Source of the DNA: Knoxdaviesia capensis
Taxonomy: Eukaryota > Ascomycota > Sordariomycetes > Microascales > Gondwanamycetaceae
Length of the DNA stretch: 64,000 bases
Direction of reading: 5' to 3'
NCBI GenBank assembly: GCA_001510575.1
Contig: LNGK01000011.1
Location: forward strand, 643,459 to 707,458
Below, one piece after another: positions 53,644-62,593 of the stretch. A program made the position numbers and the translations under genes. The notes under the pieces were generated by a model, which was not told the origin of the DNA, made no database searches, and saw only the letters and a program-made list of their open reading frames with translations. The first letter of the stretch is position 1; the number at the start of each line of letters is the position of its first letter.

Positions 53644-54099
53644 GTGGCCGGGGCATCTCGTTCAAAAGGCCCGGCCAGGGCTCGGCGCTGGGCTCCCGAT
53701 TTGGGGACGGCCGTGACGACCCGAAGAGGGGAGACTTGTCTTTCTCCTTGTGGTGGTTGCCCCTCCCCTCTCCTCTCCTACAGCCACCGTCCGCATTACC
53801 ACCGCGCAGTTATCTTCACTACCGCCTCTTCACATTTCGCAATCGAGGCAGACATGTGTGCAGGATCTCGGGGGTCTTACACGCCGAGCAAGCAGCTCAT
53901 CGGGCGACTTGCCTCCGGCTACCGGCGTAAGAGTCCGGACTTACAACGCACGGCGGACACGTGCGAATCGGTCGGGCTCTCGGCAACGGACCTGCAGACA
54001 CGCAGATGCAGTAGCACCGCATATCGAAGCCTCTGCAGAATATCCCAATATCACCGACCGACAGTGATGCCAGCCTTAGGCACAGACGTAACCGCATAA
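53644..54099 (+). CDS. Candidate 151-codon exon
   Basis: A frame from GTG to TAA. The second half has convincing composition: HFAIEADMCAGSRGSYTPSK, QLIGRLASGYRRKSPDLQRT, then DTCESVGLSATDLQTRRCSS. The first half is Arg/Pro-rich. The first ATG is well inside, so an upstream exon is likely. A plus frame in another phase (53535-53930) overlaps. Confidence 0.35.
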   Translation: MAGASRSKGPARARRWAPDLGTAVTTRRGETCLSPCGGCPSPLLSYSHRPHYHRAVIFTTASSHFAIEADMCAGSRGSYTPSKQLIGRLASGYRRKSPDLQRTADTCESVGLSATDLQTRRCSSTAYRSLCRISQYHRPTVMPALGTDVTA

Positions 54100-54476
54100 T
54101 CGGCGCACCTATACTCGCTCGCTTAAGAGAAGCTGAGAGTTATGCGTGCGAGAACCGGCATTCTGGCGACGATGGATGTGTAGCGAGCCCCCCTCCCGTC
54201 GGGCGTTGCTTGCCTATCACATAATCCTTTGGCTGCACATGTATTTATTTCAATTTTGTTTTCTCGTCTGAATCCCCCCGCCTAGCACGCTGAAGCAACA
54301 ATACCGGCGGAGGATTTGCGGGTTCGTAAAATTGGAACGGGGGATATATGCGGCCCCCATATAGGCTTGACCTGTGCTATACACTATAGTTATGCCGTGC
54401 TATACACTTCCATCCATTTTGGGTTCCCTCTCTCTTCGCTGGATCACATTCGCAGTGCAATTTCCTGAGCGAAAGC

Positions 54477-54870
54477 ATGCAGGAACAACTGCATCTCTCC
54501 CCCCCGGTCCAGACTGTCTTTCCGTACTGTACTGTATATGCACGGGTCTGTATAAGCCAGGCCTGGATAAGTCCGGTGATATTGCAAAGACTCGGTGGAG
54601 AGCCGGGCGCGGATTTTGCTGTGCAAGACGGTGGTGGTATAGCCCCGGAATTACCTGATTTGCGTGTCTTAATTTCATTTCATTTTGTGTCGACGGTGGC
54701 CGTTCACGTATATCGTTGCATCTGTAACTCCTCACAAAAGACGAGTCCTGTGTTCCTCGTTTGTTGAGGAAACAGGAACCTTTCCATTAGCAAACACAAC
54801 TTGGATAAGAAGTTCCTCAACCGTTTTTGCATACCTCACCGGTGCGATTGACAGCTGGAATCACATATGA
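54477..54870 (+). CDS. Candidate two-exon gene, 103 aa
   Basis: Exon 1 54477-54686 (ATG; MQEQLHLSPPVQTVFPYCTV, GGEPGADFAVQDGGGIAPEL) and exon 2 54769-54870 (ETGTFPLANTTWIRSSSTVF, AYLTGAIDSWNHI), with an 82-nt intron GTGTCG...GTTGAG, phase 0. The stop TGA overlaps the ATG of the next ORF as ATGA. Overlapping plus frames (54374-54658) exist. No family is recognised. Confidence 0.4.
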
Positions 54871-55409
54871 GCTCCGCCCTCAGCTCCCAGCCTGTCACCT
54901 GCTTGGGATGCCGGTTTTGCGTGCTTATCTGGGTTTGCGTGCGGAGAACAGCTGAGGACTCCCCAGCAAAATCTCATCTCCAATGCACAGCTGGTGGTGT
55001 ATCGCAGGCTTGGGGCTTAGAAAAATATGCAGAGTGTCCCACTCTCACCAAGTGGGCGGGCGCGTATCCACCCCATCTGGTGGGATGGATGATGTTACTG
55101 CGCGATGGACTGGACTGGGCGAATATGGACTTTCTCGGAGTGGTCTCCGAGCTGCGTGTATGGGGCCCTGCATGTGTGGCTGGAAACGCAGCATCGCCAG
55201 GTACTGAAAAACAGAGCCAGACCTTGGCTCTCCCCTCCGTATCCACAACCGAAGAGAACTCTCTGATAGCACCGATACACCGTCGTCGTTCCCCGCGCGC
55301 ACCACACACTTCGCAGTTTATGACCCCGTGTATTTCCTTTTGTAGCTCTCGGCGGGTTTCGTGCTCGTTGACAAGAAATGTGATTACCCTTCGGGCCGAC
55401 CCCAAGTGA
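54867..55409 (+). CDS. Candidate single-exon 180-aa protein
   Basis: A complete ATG-to-TGA frame: a Cys motif and hydrophobic stretch near the start (CLGCRFCVLIWVCV), a Trp/Leu-rich middle (GWMMLLRDGLDWANMDFLGV), an acidic part (VSTTEENSLIAPIH) and a Ser/Thr/Cys end. The start codon overlaps the stop of the preceding model. An antisense frame of 143 codons overlaps. Confidence 0.4.
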   Translation: MSSALSSQPVTCLGCRFCVLIWVCVRRTAEDSPAKSHLQCTAGGVSQAWGLEKYAECPTLTKWAGAYPPHLVGWMMLLRDGLDWANMDFLGVVSELRVWGPACVAGNAASPGTEKQSQTLALPSVSTTEENSLIAPIHRRRSPRAPHTSQFMTPCISFCSSRRVSCSLTRNVITLRADPK

Positions 55410-55572
55410 TGTCACAAAAAGGAAACATACGTACAGTAAGTATACCACCTCAAGCCAGAGAGAGAGAGAGAGAGGTTTAAGTCTGGGGTGTGTCCTTGAA
55501 ACAAAAGCAAACCTGTGTGACAGATAGGATATCGTCACAGGCGTTTGCTGGTTCTAAGGAAGAAGGAGTTAT

Positions 55573-56660
55573 ATGCCTCAGACAAACATTATGTTTCCTT
55601 TTTCCAGCTGGCTTTCTCCGCTCTCTTCCCTGATGGGCCTGCTGGCCGGTGTGGTCCAGAACCGCCAGAACCCGGAATACCCTCCAACAGGTGATGGCAG
55701 GGGTCTCTGCAAAGGGTTTAGTGGCGAGAAGGAAGCTCGTCTTTGGTCGATGCGACCCTACACGGGGGGGGGCCTTGATCCCTGTTCCCCAGTGACCGGG
55801 GGACTTCCGGGTAGGTTCCGTTGAAAAACAGAAAAAGAAAGAGTGAAGAAGAGTGTGGCGTGTGTATCAGGGGACGGGGGCTAGAACGGAAGTCAGTGTG
55901 GTGGAGGAGAACGAAGCCCACTCCTCCAGGACCCAGCCAAACTTGCGCTTCCTCCACAACACGCGATTGGTGAGATTTGGGCTTTGCGGTTTGCGATACG
56001 GTGCTCGCAACTCGGCCGGTTCGTTTCTTGGCTCTGATATACAGTGCTTGGTAGTTGACTGTGTACTTCCTCGCGCTCCGACTTCACGACAGGAACCCCG
56101 CGGGACATATTATGGTTGTAGCGACACGCCCGTCCATCGACATCGGGGGTTGGGGGTTTGTTTCTCTGATTCTTCTTGTCGGACTTTGACTTGATCTGGC
56201 AAGATGATCGTCGAGGCGGTGACTGGAGGGAGATGGATGCCACTTTTTTTCTCTCTCCAGAACTGTCCAAGTCAGGGAAAATCGAGGTACGTACAGTACT
56301 GTAGATGCAGCTAGATATGGGGGAGATGGAATAGCCACACGTGTACCGGTCGACATCGGGGCTGAACCGGGCCCAGCTGCACTCACAGGTGCCAATGAGA
56401 CTCCAGTTATGTTCTGTACATACAGTACAGAGCCAACTGGGTCGATCTCCAACGTGCATTTCACCCACTATGGCACTACCACAGACCAAGTTAATCTCTG
56501 TCCAACTGTGTCGCTAGTGTTCGAGGTGCCAAAGTCTGGGACCTACGAACTAGCCGAAACTCACCACCAGACAGACGGGCCAGCCAGCAAGCCAGCCAGA
56601 AAGACGAAGAAGCTCCACCCAGGTGCAGAGTTTGATGAAGTTACGCTGGACCTGCAATAG
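55573..56660 (+). CDS. Candidate four-exon secreted or membrane protein, 310 aa
   Basis: The model is exons 55573-55810, 55854-56177, 56204-56290 and 56377-56660; introns 43 nt (GTAGGT...GAG), 26 nt (GTCGGA...CAAG) and 86 nt (GTACAG...CCCAG), all phase 1, from ATG to TAG. The N-terminus is hydrophobic (FSSWLSPLSSLMGLLAGVV). Downstream it is balanced: VSVVEENEAHSSRTQPNLRF, GDWREMDATFFLSPELSKSG, GTTTDQVNLCPTVSLVFEVP, ending HPGAEFDEVTLDLQ, which suggests a beta-rich extracellular domain. The last exon has the best composition. The exact intron edges are uncertain, since other acceptors also keep phase. Confidence 0.5.
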
Positions 56661-57139
56661 CTTTCAGTGCTCCAGAAGCCCCACACATATCACAGGTCGG
56701 TCAACGGATCTCGGTGGCCGACCTGCAGCAGTTTTGTGGACATTGCAGTGGTAAACAGAACACGACTGCCCTGAAGATGGAATGCCCCTGTAGGCTCGGA
56801 TATGGGCACCAGAATAGCATAGTTGCTGCTTTGTATACGGACGTCTGCAGTCCCAGTAGCACACACTGTATATGTGAGTGGGGGGTTTTGCAGCGTGCAT
56901 GGCCGAGAAGGAAGTGGGAACAACACACATCTGGCCTTTTTCCTGCCTTCCCACCGGGGGGCTGTGGTGTTATATCTGGAATCATCATGAATTCATCTTC
57001 CAGGTTCTCGCGGCACTTTGCATCGGCATCGGTTTTCCTTGTTTCTATAGCAGTGGCAGAGGAAGCTGCTGCAGCACCAGCCACCCGCGGAAGGACCACA
57101 GCAAACGAGCATGGAAGTGAGAAAGAAAGGAACCGGTGA
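56639..57139 (+). CDS. Candidate Cys-rich exon overlapping the end of the previous gene
   Basis: A plus frame open from a TGA at 56636 to TGA at 57139. It reads RISVADLQQFCGHCSGKQNT, MECPCRLGYGHQNSIVAALY and TDVCSPSSTHCICEW, with CGHC and CPC motifs, then an Ala/Val-rich stretch (SVFLVSIAVAEEAAAAPA). No ATG is seen near the 5' end. A 203-codon antisense ATG frame (56701-57312) competes. Confidence 0.35.
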   Translation, partial: SYAGPAIAFSAPEAPHISQVGQRISVADLQQFCGHCSGKQNTTALKMECPCRLGYGHQNSIVAALYTDVCSPSSTHCICEWGVLQRAWPRRKWEQHTSGLFPAFPPGGCGVISGIIMNSSSRFSRHFASASVFLVSIAVAEEAAAAPATRGRTTANEHGSEKERNR

Positions 57140-57525
57140 GCAGCAAACACCCTGCGCCAGCTGCAAGCAGATAAGCTGGCACAGAAGATGGAGACAGACA
57201 GCGTGCAATCATCTGCGTGGGAGAGAGCAGGAAAGATAGGGGGGCGTGTGTGGGCGGTGGATTTCGGTAATGTAGCCGGTATCGTCTCGTCACAGGCGGG
57301 GACCGCCGGCATTGCTGTGAGAGGTGAGGCGTGAGGGCAAAACGAGGCGTCATCTTGGGGATGATAGTGGAGGAGAGCTTGAGGAATGGCACTTAACCAG
57401 AGTGGGTGAAGCTACGATAAGTCCGAGCTAGAGCCTGACAAGAGGGTTACACCCTTGGGTGGTAACATGCAACTCGTTCCTGGCGCAAGAACACTTTCTC
57501 ACTCTATTCAGCGGCCGAGAAATAG

Positions 57526-57906
57526 AGTGCTCGTCAGTGTGTCTCCATCGAAAGACACCAAAGAGCCAAGCTTTTCCCAATTGCAGGTCGTCTTTCTTCC
57601 TCTTCTCTGATAGAGGGGGTCTGTGCGTATAGAGGTACCATCGTTGTCGTCGTCGTTCTCTTCATATGCTGCAACTTCCCTTCCCCACTGCTTGACGCCA
57701 GCGGAATCCTTATCAAAGTCTTCACGGTGATAAAAACGGTGGCGTGTGGCATTGGCCGATGCTACGGTGATTCAGGGACAGAATACAGCAAGCCGAGCAT
57801 CCGAGTATGTTGCAGTGAGCTAGCTGTATTACTATATATTCCCGGAGTCCTTGATATTGCAGAATGCTGTACGGAGAGGGGGGCAGGGTTGCGTTCGGAG
57901 TATTGA
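57526..57906 (+). CDS. Candidate 126-codon exon with membrane segment
   Basis: The frame is open from a TAG at 57523 to TGA at 57906 with no ATG, so I read it as an exon. It encodes SARQCVSIERHQRAKLFPIA, a strong hydrophobic run (GTIVVVVVLFICCNFPSPLL), and then SGTEYSKPSIRVCCSELAVL and DIAECCTERGAG. The next ATG frame (57864) overlaps its end in another phase. Confidence 0.3.
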   Translation, partial: SARQCVSIERHQRAKLFPIAGRLSSSSLIEGVCAYRGTIVVVVVLFICCNFPSPLLDASGILIKVFTVIKTVACGIGRCYGDSGTEYSKPSIRVCCSELAVLLYIPGVLDIAECCTERGAGLRSEY

Positions 57907-58355
57907 ATATAGCGAGAGGGGGAGACAGAAGCTTGTGGGCCATCCGAGACTCGTCAGGTATGGCTTGGGTGTGTCGCGAGCATTGGAGATCCTTCGTCCT
58001 CGTCCTGCACACACGTGGATGTACTGTACAGTACTATATCGTTCAGTTTAGTACTGGAAGTGGTGATGGTGTAAGTGAAGCCCACACAGCCACCCTAACC
58101 CTTGGCCGGTTGCTTTTCGCTGGTGTTTGTGGTGTGATTTCTGGCTTCCTTTTCGTTCCTTTTCTCCCGCTCCAGCCCCTCCAACCTCGTTTGTTTCTGT
58201 CTCCTCGCTTGAAACCCTTCGAATATGCCGCAATCCATCACACCGCCCTTTTCCCATCCTGGGCTACACCCTCGCGGTTTGCTCCCTGCTCAAGTTGCAT
58301 TCGCCTGTTTTTGGCGATACCCTTCGCTACCAAACAACCGAGAAAAAAAACGTGA
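57864..58355 (+). CDS. Candidate single-exon 163-aa membrane protein
   Basis: A complete ATG-to-TGA frame: MLYGEGGRVAFGVLNIARGG, SSGMAWVCREHWRSFVLVLH, then a long hydrophobic segment (RLLFAGVCGVISGFLFVPFL) and a basic end (ATKQPRKKT). The GTACTGTACAGTAC motif (58020-58034) is in frame. It could be a single-pass membrane protein. No family is recognised. Confidence 0.4.
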   Translation: MLYGEGGRVAFGVLNIARGGDRSLWAIRDSSGMAWVCREHWRSFVLVLHTRGCTVQYYIVQFSTGSGDGVSEAHTATLTLGRLLFAGVCGVISGFLFVPFLPLQPLQPRLFLSPRLKPFEYAAIHHTALFPSWATPSRFAPCSSCIRLFLAIPFATKQPRKKT

Positions 58356-58467
58356 AAAACGGTAAGGGTTGTTAAGTAATCGGCTCGTGAAAGCAAGGGG
58401 GTGAGGTCGGGGTATTGGGTTAAACCCACAAACGGGCGGCCCTGGCTCATTCTTGTCCCCCTGCTAG

Positions 58468-58483
58468 TCGTGCCACGCCCCAC
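58468..58483 (+). repeat. Remnant of the MITE terminal repeat
   Basis: Sixteen bases match positions 2-17 of the MITE terminal inverted repeat exactly (TCGTGCCACGCCCCAC). Homology stops after this and no TA duplication or second end is seen. It could be a decayed or abortive copy, which would show the family is present elsewhere in this genome. Confidence 0.5.
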
Positions 58484-58624
58484 CCTCCAACGGTGTTTTA
58501 AGTTGATAAAAAGGCAAGCAGCAGACGCACGAGGTCATGAGGGAGGAAGTGGGAAAAAGAAAAAGAAAAAAAAATGAAATGAAATGAAAAGACGACAGTA
58601 CAGAACATACTGTATGGAGGTGTG

Positions 58625-58843
58625 ATGGACGCATTCGCTTGCCAAAAGTCCGCACAGATACTGTTCGGCGTTTTTGCCTCCTCGTTTGTGCTCGATGATC
58701 TGCCAGTTGCCTGTCAACTGGCAGCCAGGGGCGACAAAGAGCGGTATAGGAAGGGACGAAAAAAAAACAGGAAGGAACCACAGACGTTGGCCAGGGGGGG
58801 CGCTGACAATGGCCGATGGCGCGCTCGTTGGCTCTTGCCCTGA
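58625..58843 (+). CDS. Candidate 72-aa ORF, basic C-terminus
   Basis: A complete ATG frame: MDAFACQKSAQILFGVFASS, FVLDDLPVACQLAARGDKER, then a Lys/Arg-rich stretch that crosses an A run. The middle recalls one helix pair of an ankyrin-type repeat (LPVACQLAARGDKERYRK), but one short match is not enough to assign it. Confidence 0.35.
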   Translation: MDAFACQKSAQILFGVFASSFVLDDLPVACQLAARGDKERYRKGRKKNRKEPQTLARGGADNGRWRARWLLP

Positions 58844-58892
58844 GATCTTCTTTCCCAAACCGGTGCGATCGGCACTCTCGGCCTCGCACTAG

Positions 58893-59310
58893 ACCCCGCG
58901 ATTTGGCTCCCTTTCGGGGGAACCTGTCCGAGGCAGGTGCAGCTGGCACTTGCCCTTCTGGTGCTGGCCGGTGATCGATCGCCTGTTCGGGGCAGACGAG
59001 GCTTATGCATTAATACCGCGACTTATACATTTCCCTATGCAGCTGTCTTCAGATGAACTGCGTGCATATGGCATATGCATGCTGGAGAGAAGCTGGGCAA
59101 TCAAAGAATTTCCCGGTCTGCGCTGTGTACTAAGCCGCCAAGCAACTACCTACGGCCGGAGATCGCACCTTCTGTTTGAACGTCAGCCCTTCTCGACCTT
59201 CTTGCCACCTCCAAACGCGACCACGCCCTTCGCGCCTTCCTCTTTGCCCCCCCTTTAGATGCATATTATCAACTTGGTTGATGGCCTTCTATGGCTCGCC
59301 GGATATGCGA
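58893..59310 (+). CDS. Candidate exon pair, helical protein
   Basis: An exon follows a CACTAG acceptor at 58892 and is open to 59258: DRLFGADEAYALIPRLIHFP, SSDELRAYGICMLERSWAIK. An internal 62-nt intron (GTGTAC...CGTCAG) is phase-compatible with an alternative end reading SLLDLLATSKRDHALRAFLF and stopping near 59279. A further short frame reads MAFYGSPDMREAARLCTDGK. The 3' structure is therefore unclear. The composition suggests a helical repeat protein, but the family is not established. Confidence 0.35.
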
Positions 59311-59521
59311 GAAGCTGCTCGCCTATGCACTGATGGCAAGATCGTGTAAATGAATAACATGTAACCCTCGCAAGCCCTAACCTGGCCACGCACAAATTTC
59401 CTCTTCTTGTCACATTCGCTTAAGAGCGAGAAAATGCACACAGTGTCTGGATTTCGTGCCCGGAAAACATATATCACGAACCCCCGGGCTTGGTGTGCCT
59501 CTCCTATTGTTTTGCATATGC

Positions 59522-60423
59522 ATGTGTGTGCATGTATCCATTCACACACGCATGTCCAGGATAGATATATTGCATCCCTTTCTTACGCATACGATGATGT
59601 GCCGGGGACTTCGCTACCCGGTTTGCTGTTCGCGTGTTCGCCATCAACAAGTTCGTTCGCGTTTGTCTCTCTATCTCTATCTCGCCATCTATCACGAACC
59701 GTCGGCATTGCCACATCCAGACGTCCTGTGCTTTGCTAAATCCCGGCGCTTCTCCCGGCTTGTGGCTTTTATCCTCCGGGAATCTCGTGGTCCGGGGGAA
59801 TTCTCCGGTAGATGCACTATCCGGGACTTCCAACCTCCTCCGCAACGACCCTGACTTTGCCGATATCCCCACCCCCCTGCATCATCCATTTGATGCAGGT
59901 CGAACGCGCATGATGGAATGTCTCAGCGAGATACGAGTGCTACATGCTCCGTATATCGAAGAGGGCTCTCTTCTGCATTCCAACCGTGGCTCACATGACC
60001 GATGCTACTGGCTGGAACTGGGGGTTACGACTCAACCCACATTCTGTCCATTCTGGCACGATACTACAGTACTGTACAGTACAGTACTTCACTATCTTGG
60101 TAAGCCCACCTTGCGAACAAATATCCGACTCAAGCTGGCTGTGGCTTTCAGGGGGCCGTCGTTGTTTATCCAGGGAAGGTTGCTGTCCACGCCACCAGAA
60201 TTCCCATCTGCCGATATCCATCTCTCACCCCTTCAACCTCTCCAGGGGCAAGGTCTCCTCCTCACGACCGCACTCTGTGGCCTTCTTTTTCTATCCCCTC
60301 TCCCCTTGCCTTGTCCAGCGCCCTCAACTACAACCAAACTTCGACCTTTCTGTCTCTTCCCGCACTGATGAACCATGTCTGTCCAGGCCTGGCCATCTCC
60401 ACGTCACACACTGGCTGCGTTAA
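59522..60423 (+). CDS. Candidate three-exon gene, 252 aa
   Basis: The model is exons 59522-59807, 59899-60099 and 60152-60423; introns 91 nt (GTAGAT...GATGCAG) and 52 nt (GTAAGC...CTTTCAG), both phase 1. The GTG at 59456 or an upstream exon could extend the start, adding a hydrophobic leader (GVPLLLFCICMCVHV). Exon 2 reads RMMECLSEIRVLHAPYIEEG, HDRCYWLELGVTTQPTFCPF; exon 3 is Ser/Pro-rich (QPNFDLSVSSRTDEPCLSRP). The GTAC palindrome at 60065-60086 lies at the end of exon 2, 14 nt before the donor. No family is recognised. Confidence 0.45.
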
Positions 60424-60583
60424 GTTTGGGTTGTCCGCCGCCGCAAATCAGTTCCAGACTTCCCTCAGCTCAGCTGGCCTTCTGAATTGACGGTGTGATC
60501 TTCTTATCTCCACTGGGATAATAGGGCAGATCATCTGAGCACAGAGGGAATATGCAGAAAGAAAAGAAAAACATGCGGATCTT

Positions 60584-61069
60584 ATGGTCAACGGCGATCT
60601 GGCCGTCCGGATCCCGGCCGTGATATTGATTTTCCAGCCACTCAAATCACTAAAAGCGGCAATGTATCCCCGGGCAGGCAATCGCGACTGCTCCGGCTTT
60701 CACATGACTCAACGCACGTTGAAGATGACAAACACTGAGCACATTATCCACCCTCCCGGCTCGTGGCTGTACTTCGAGAACGTGTGGTCTTTTCCCTGGC
60801 ATATGCATCATGCACCCACCACCTGCAGAAGAGAGATTGCACAAAGCCCATCTGGCTTACAAGCAAACCAGCTCACTCACCCAAATTTCGCTTCGGCAGT
60901 GTGTCGTCGGTACCCATTATTGATGCTGCCGCGACCACACCCCCAGATTGGAAATGCTGCATCCCCCAAAATCTCCTCCTCTGGCCCTTGTTCCGGTTCC
61001 GATGTACCGCCGGCACACCTCATGGCTGTGTCGGCGCTGACGGCACAGAATACAAAGCTGTGTTCATGA
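60584..61069 (+). CDS. Candidate single-exon 161-aa protein
   Basis: A complete ATG-to-TGA frame: MVNGDLAVRIPAVILIFQPL, MTNTEHIIHPPGSWLYFENV, then a Ser/Pro/Ala-rich half. Early residues are hydrophobic (PAVILIF). A plus frame in another phase (60763-61170) contains a membrane-like segment (FMIALFGTCLLLISAHLL) and may be an alternative exon. No family is recognised. Confidence 0.4.
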   Translation: MVNGDLAVRIPAVILIFQPLKSLKAAMYPRAGNRDCSGFHMTQRTLKMTNTEHIIHPPGSWLYFENVWSFPWHMHHAPTTCRREIAQSPSGLQANQLTHPNFASAVCRRYPLLMLPRPHPQIGNAASPKISSSGPCSGSDVPPAHLMAVSALTAQNTKLCS

Positions 61070-61126
61070 TCGCACTGTTCGGAACCTGCCTGTTGCTAAT
61101 TTCGGCCCATCTCCTCTCCTTCCAAG

Positions 61127-61336
61127 ATGCACTCGGACTCCGTCAACCTGCATTCTATGGTACACTATGACTACAAAATCTCCTCGACAGTGTGTCAGCA
61201 GCTGCGCAACCATCCCTTCCTTGTCCTTGCCTGCAGGAGTTTGCAGGAGAGTCTAGACTTGGGGCGAAAAGGGACGTACAATAGGTATTCTTCTTCAGCA
61301 TCCACGTCTGTTTGCCACCATGTGAGGGAGAAGTGA
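61127..61336 (+). CDS. Candidate 69-aa ORF
   Basis: A complete ATG-to-TGA frame: MHSDSVNLHSMVHYDYKISS, CQQLRNHPFLVLACRSLQES, then GRKGTYNRYSSSASTSVCHH. A GTGAGG donor lies four codons before the stop, so it may instead be the first exon of the 61.4-61.8 kb gene, though phases did not match in my reading. Confidence 0.4.
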   Translation: MHSDSVNLHSMVHYDYKISSTVCQQLRNHPFLVLACRSLQESLDLGRKGTYNRYSSSASTSVCHHVREK

Positions 61337-61439
61337 TGAAAATGCCACAAAAATGACAGAACTTCGATGCGTTATGCATACTCCTCCTCCTTCATCCTGA
61401 ATGTTGGGAAGTCCCACCCCCAAACCTACTTTGTGTGAT

Positions 61440-61817
61440 TGGAGTCTTACAGACAAAAAAAGGCGCCCCCCTTTTATATCTTCGATGGCTGCAGACTGAT
61501 TTCAGGTGAGTCAAGGGTTTGACATGTGCGCAGGTTCTGCAGCTAGGAGAAAATATGCTGGGCTGTATGTGGTGTCGGCATCCGGACATGTCAGATATCG
61601 AGGCGATGGAGTCCTGACCACCGCCAATTATCCACACCTGCGTCTGCGTGTAAGTCCAACACGGCACGACCGAGAAGCGGTCTGTGCCCACGGGAAACCC
61701 GGTTCTGCCCTCTCCAGATCCCGTGCAAACATGTTGCGTGTAAGTCTGCGCCCCCGCATCTTCACCACCTTGTTGAGTCTTTCTGGCTATCCTGTTCGGC
61801 CAGTGAACGAAGGGTAA
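61440..61817 (+). CDS. Candidate four-exon gene end with consensus donors
   Basis: Exons about 61440-61505, 61534-61649, 61718-61739 and 61804-61817; introns 28 nt (GTGAGT...GCGCAG), 68 nt (GTAAGT...CTCTCCAG) and 64 nt (GTAAGT...CGGCCAG). All joins keep phase. The protein reads PPFYIFDGCRLIS, then AARRKYAGLYVVSASGHVRY, GDGVLTTANYPHLRLR, IPCKHVA and a short end. Three textbook donors in 250 bp are the best splicing evidence in the window. The 5' end is not found. Confidence 0.45.
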
Positions 61818-62593
61818 CCCAGTCGGAGGAACTGGCTCTGTTGGGAGGTAGCAGCCGAGGACACACGGAGTATGTCAAAAAGCCCGGTCTTGGCTATTGG
61901 CCCCTCGAGAGATCCCTTGTCTCAGATCTCCTGCTCCTCAGTGTGATTAAGGAATAGACGGAACCAGGGGGGAGCGAGTAAGACAGTTGAAACATGTTCT
62001 AGTCCTTCTCTTCTTCTTTTTTCTAGGTGTGTGTGTATCTTCACACGCCAAAAGGGTCTGAACAGACGCCTGGCGGTTTGGTTATCTCGTCTGTGGCATG
62101 ATGTCCGAATAATCGCCGTGAGGGATCCCCCGGTGGCTCGCTCACAGACACAGGATCATCTCCCACGTTAATCTGACCGACCGTTCCTGGTTGGATTTCC
62201 TGCTGTCGATGATCACAGCACAGTCATCTATAGCACCGGTGCTATTTACCCTCTGACTCCATTTGCGGCGGCACTGTGAGCACTTTTACTGAACTGACTT
62301 AGGATTGCATGTTTGAGAGGTCAAACAACCGGTTTCGATGTTGGTTGCCTCTTCCGGTGAGTGATGCCGCCGTCTTGTCATATATGCAGTGAGCAAGCGG
62401 AGGAATCCTCTGGCAAAAAGAAGCACACCGCAGGCGTTCCATTCGGTCCTGGTAGCAACCAAATCCTGCCACCCACACATACTCACACGGAGGGGCACCT
62501 GCTCGGACTGGCTGTGTGTCATATCCCGCTTGACACAGCGAAATAAAACCCAGGACCAGACACGGGACGTTGGATCTGCAGGCTGTGTACAGT

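Noticed and set aside
56290..56303. The 14-bp TA-bounded GTAC segment as a ciliate-type internal eliminated sequence
   Set aside because: Removing it does restore the frame, but an ordinary 86-nt GT...AG intron at the same place does so too, and the segment is shorter than known eliminated sequences.
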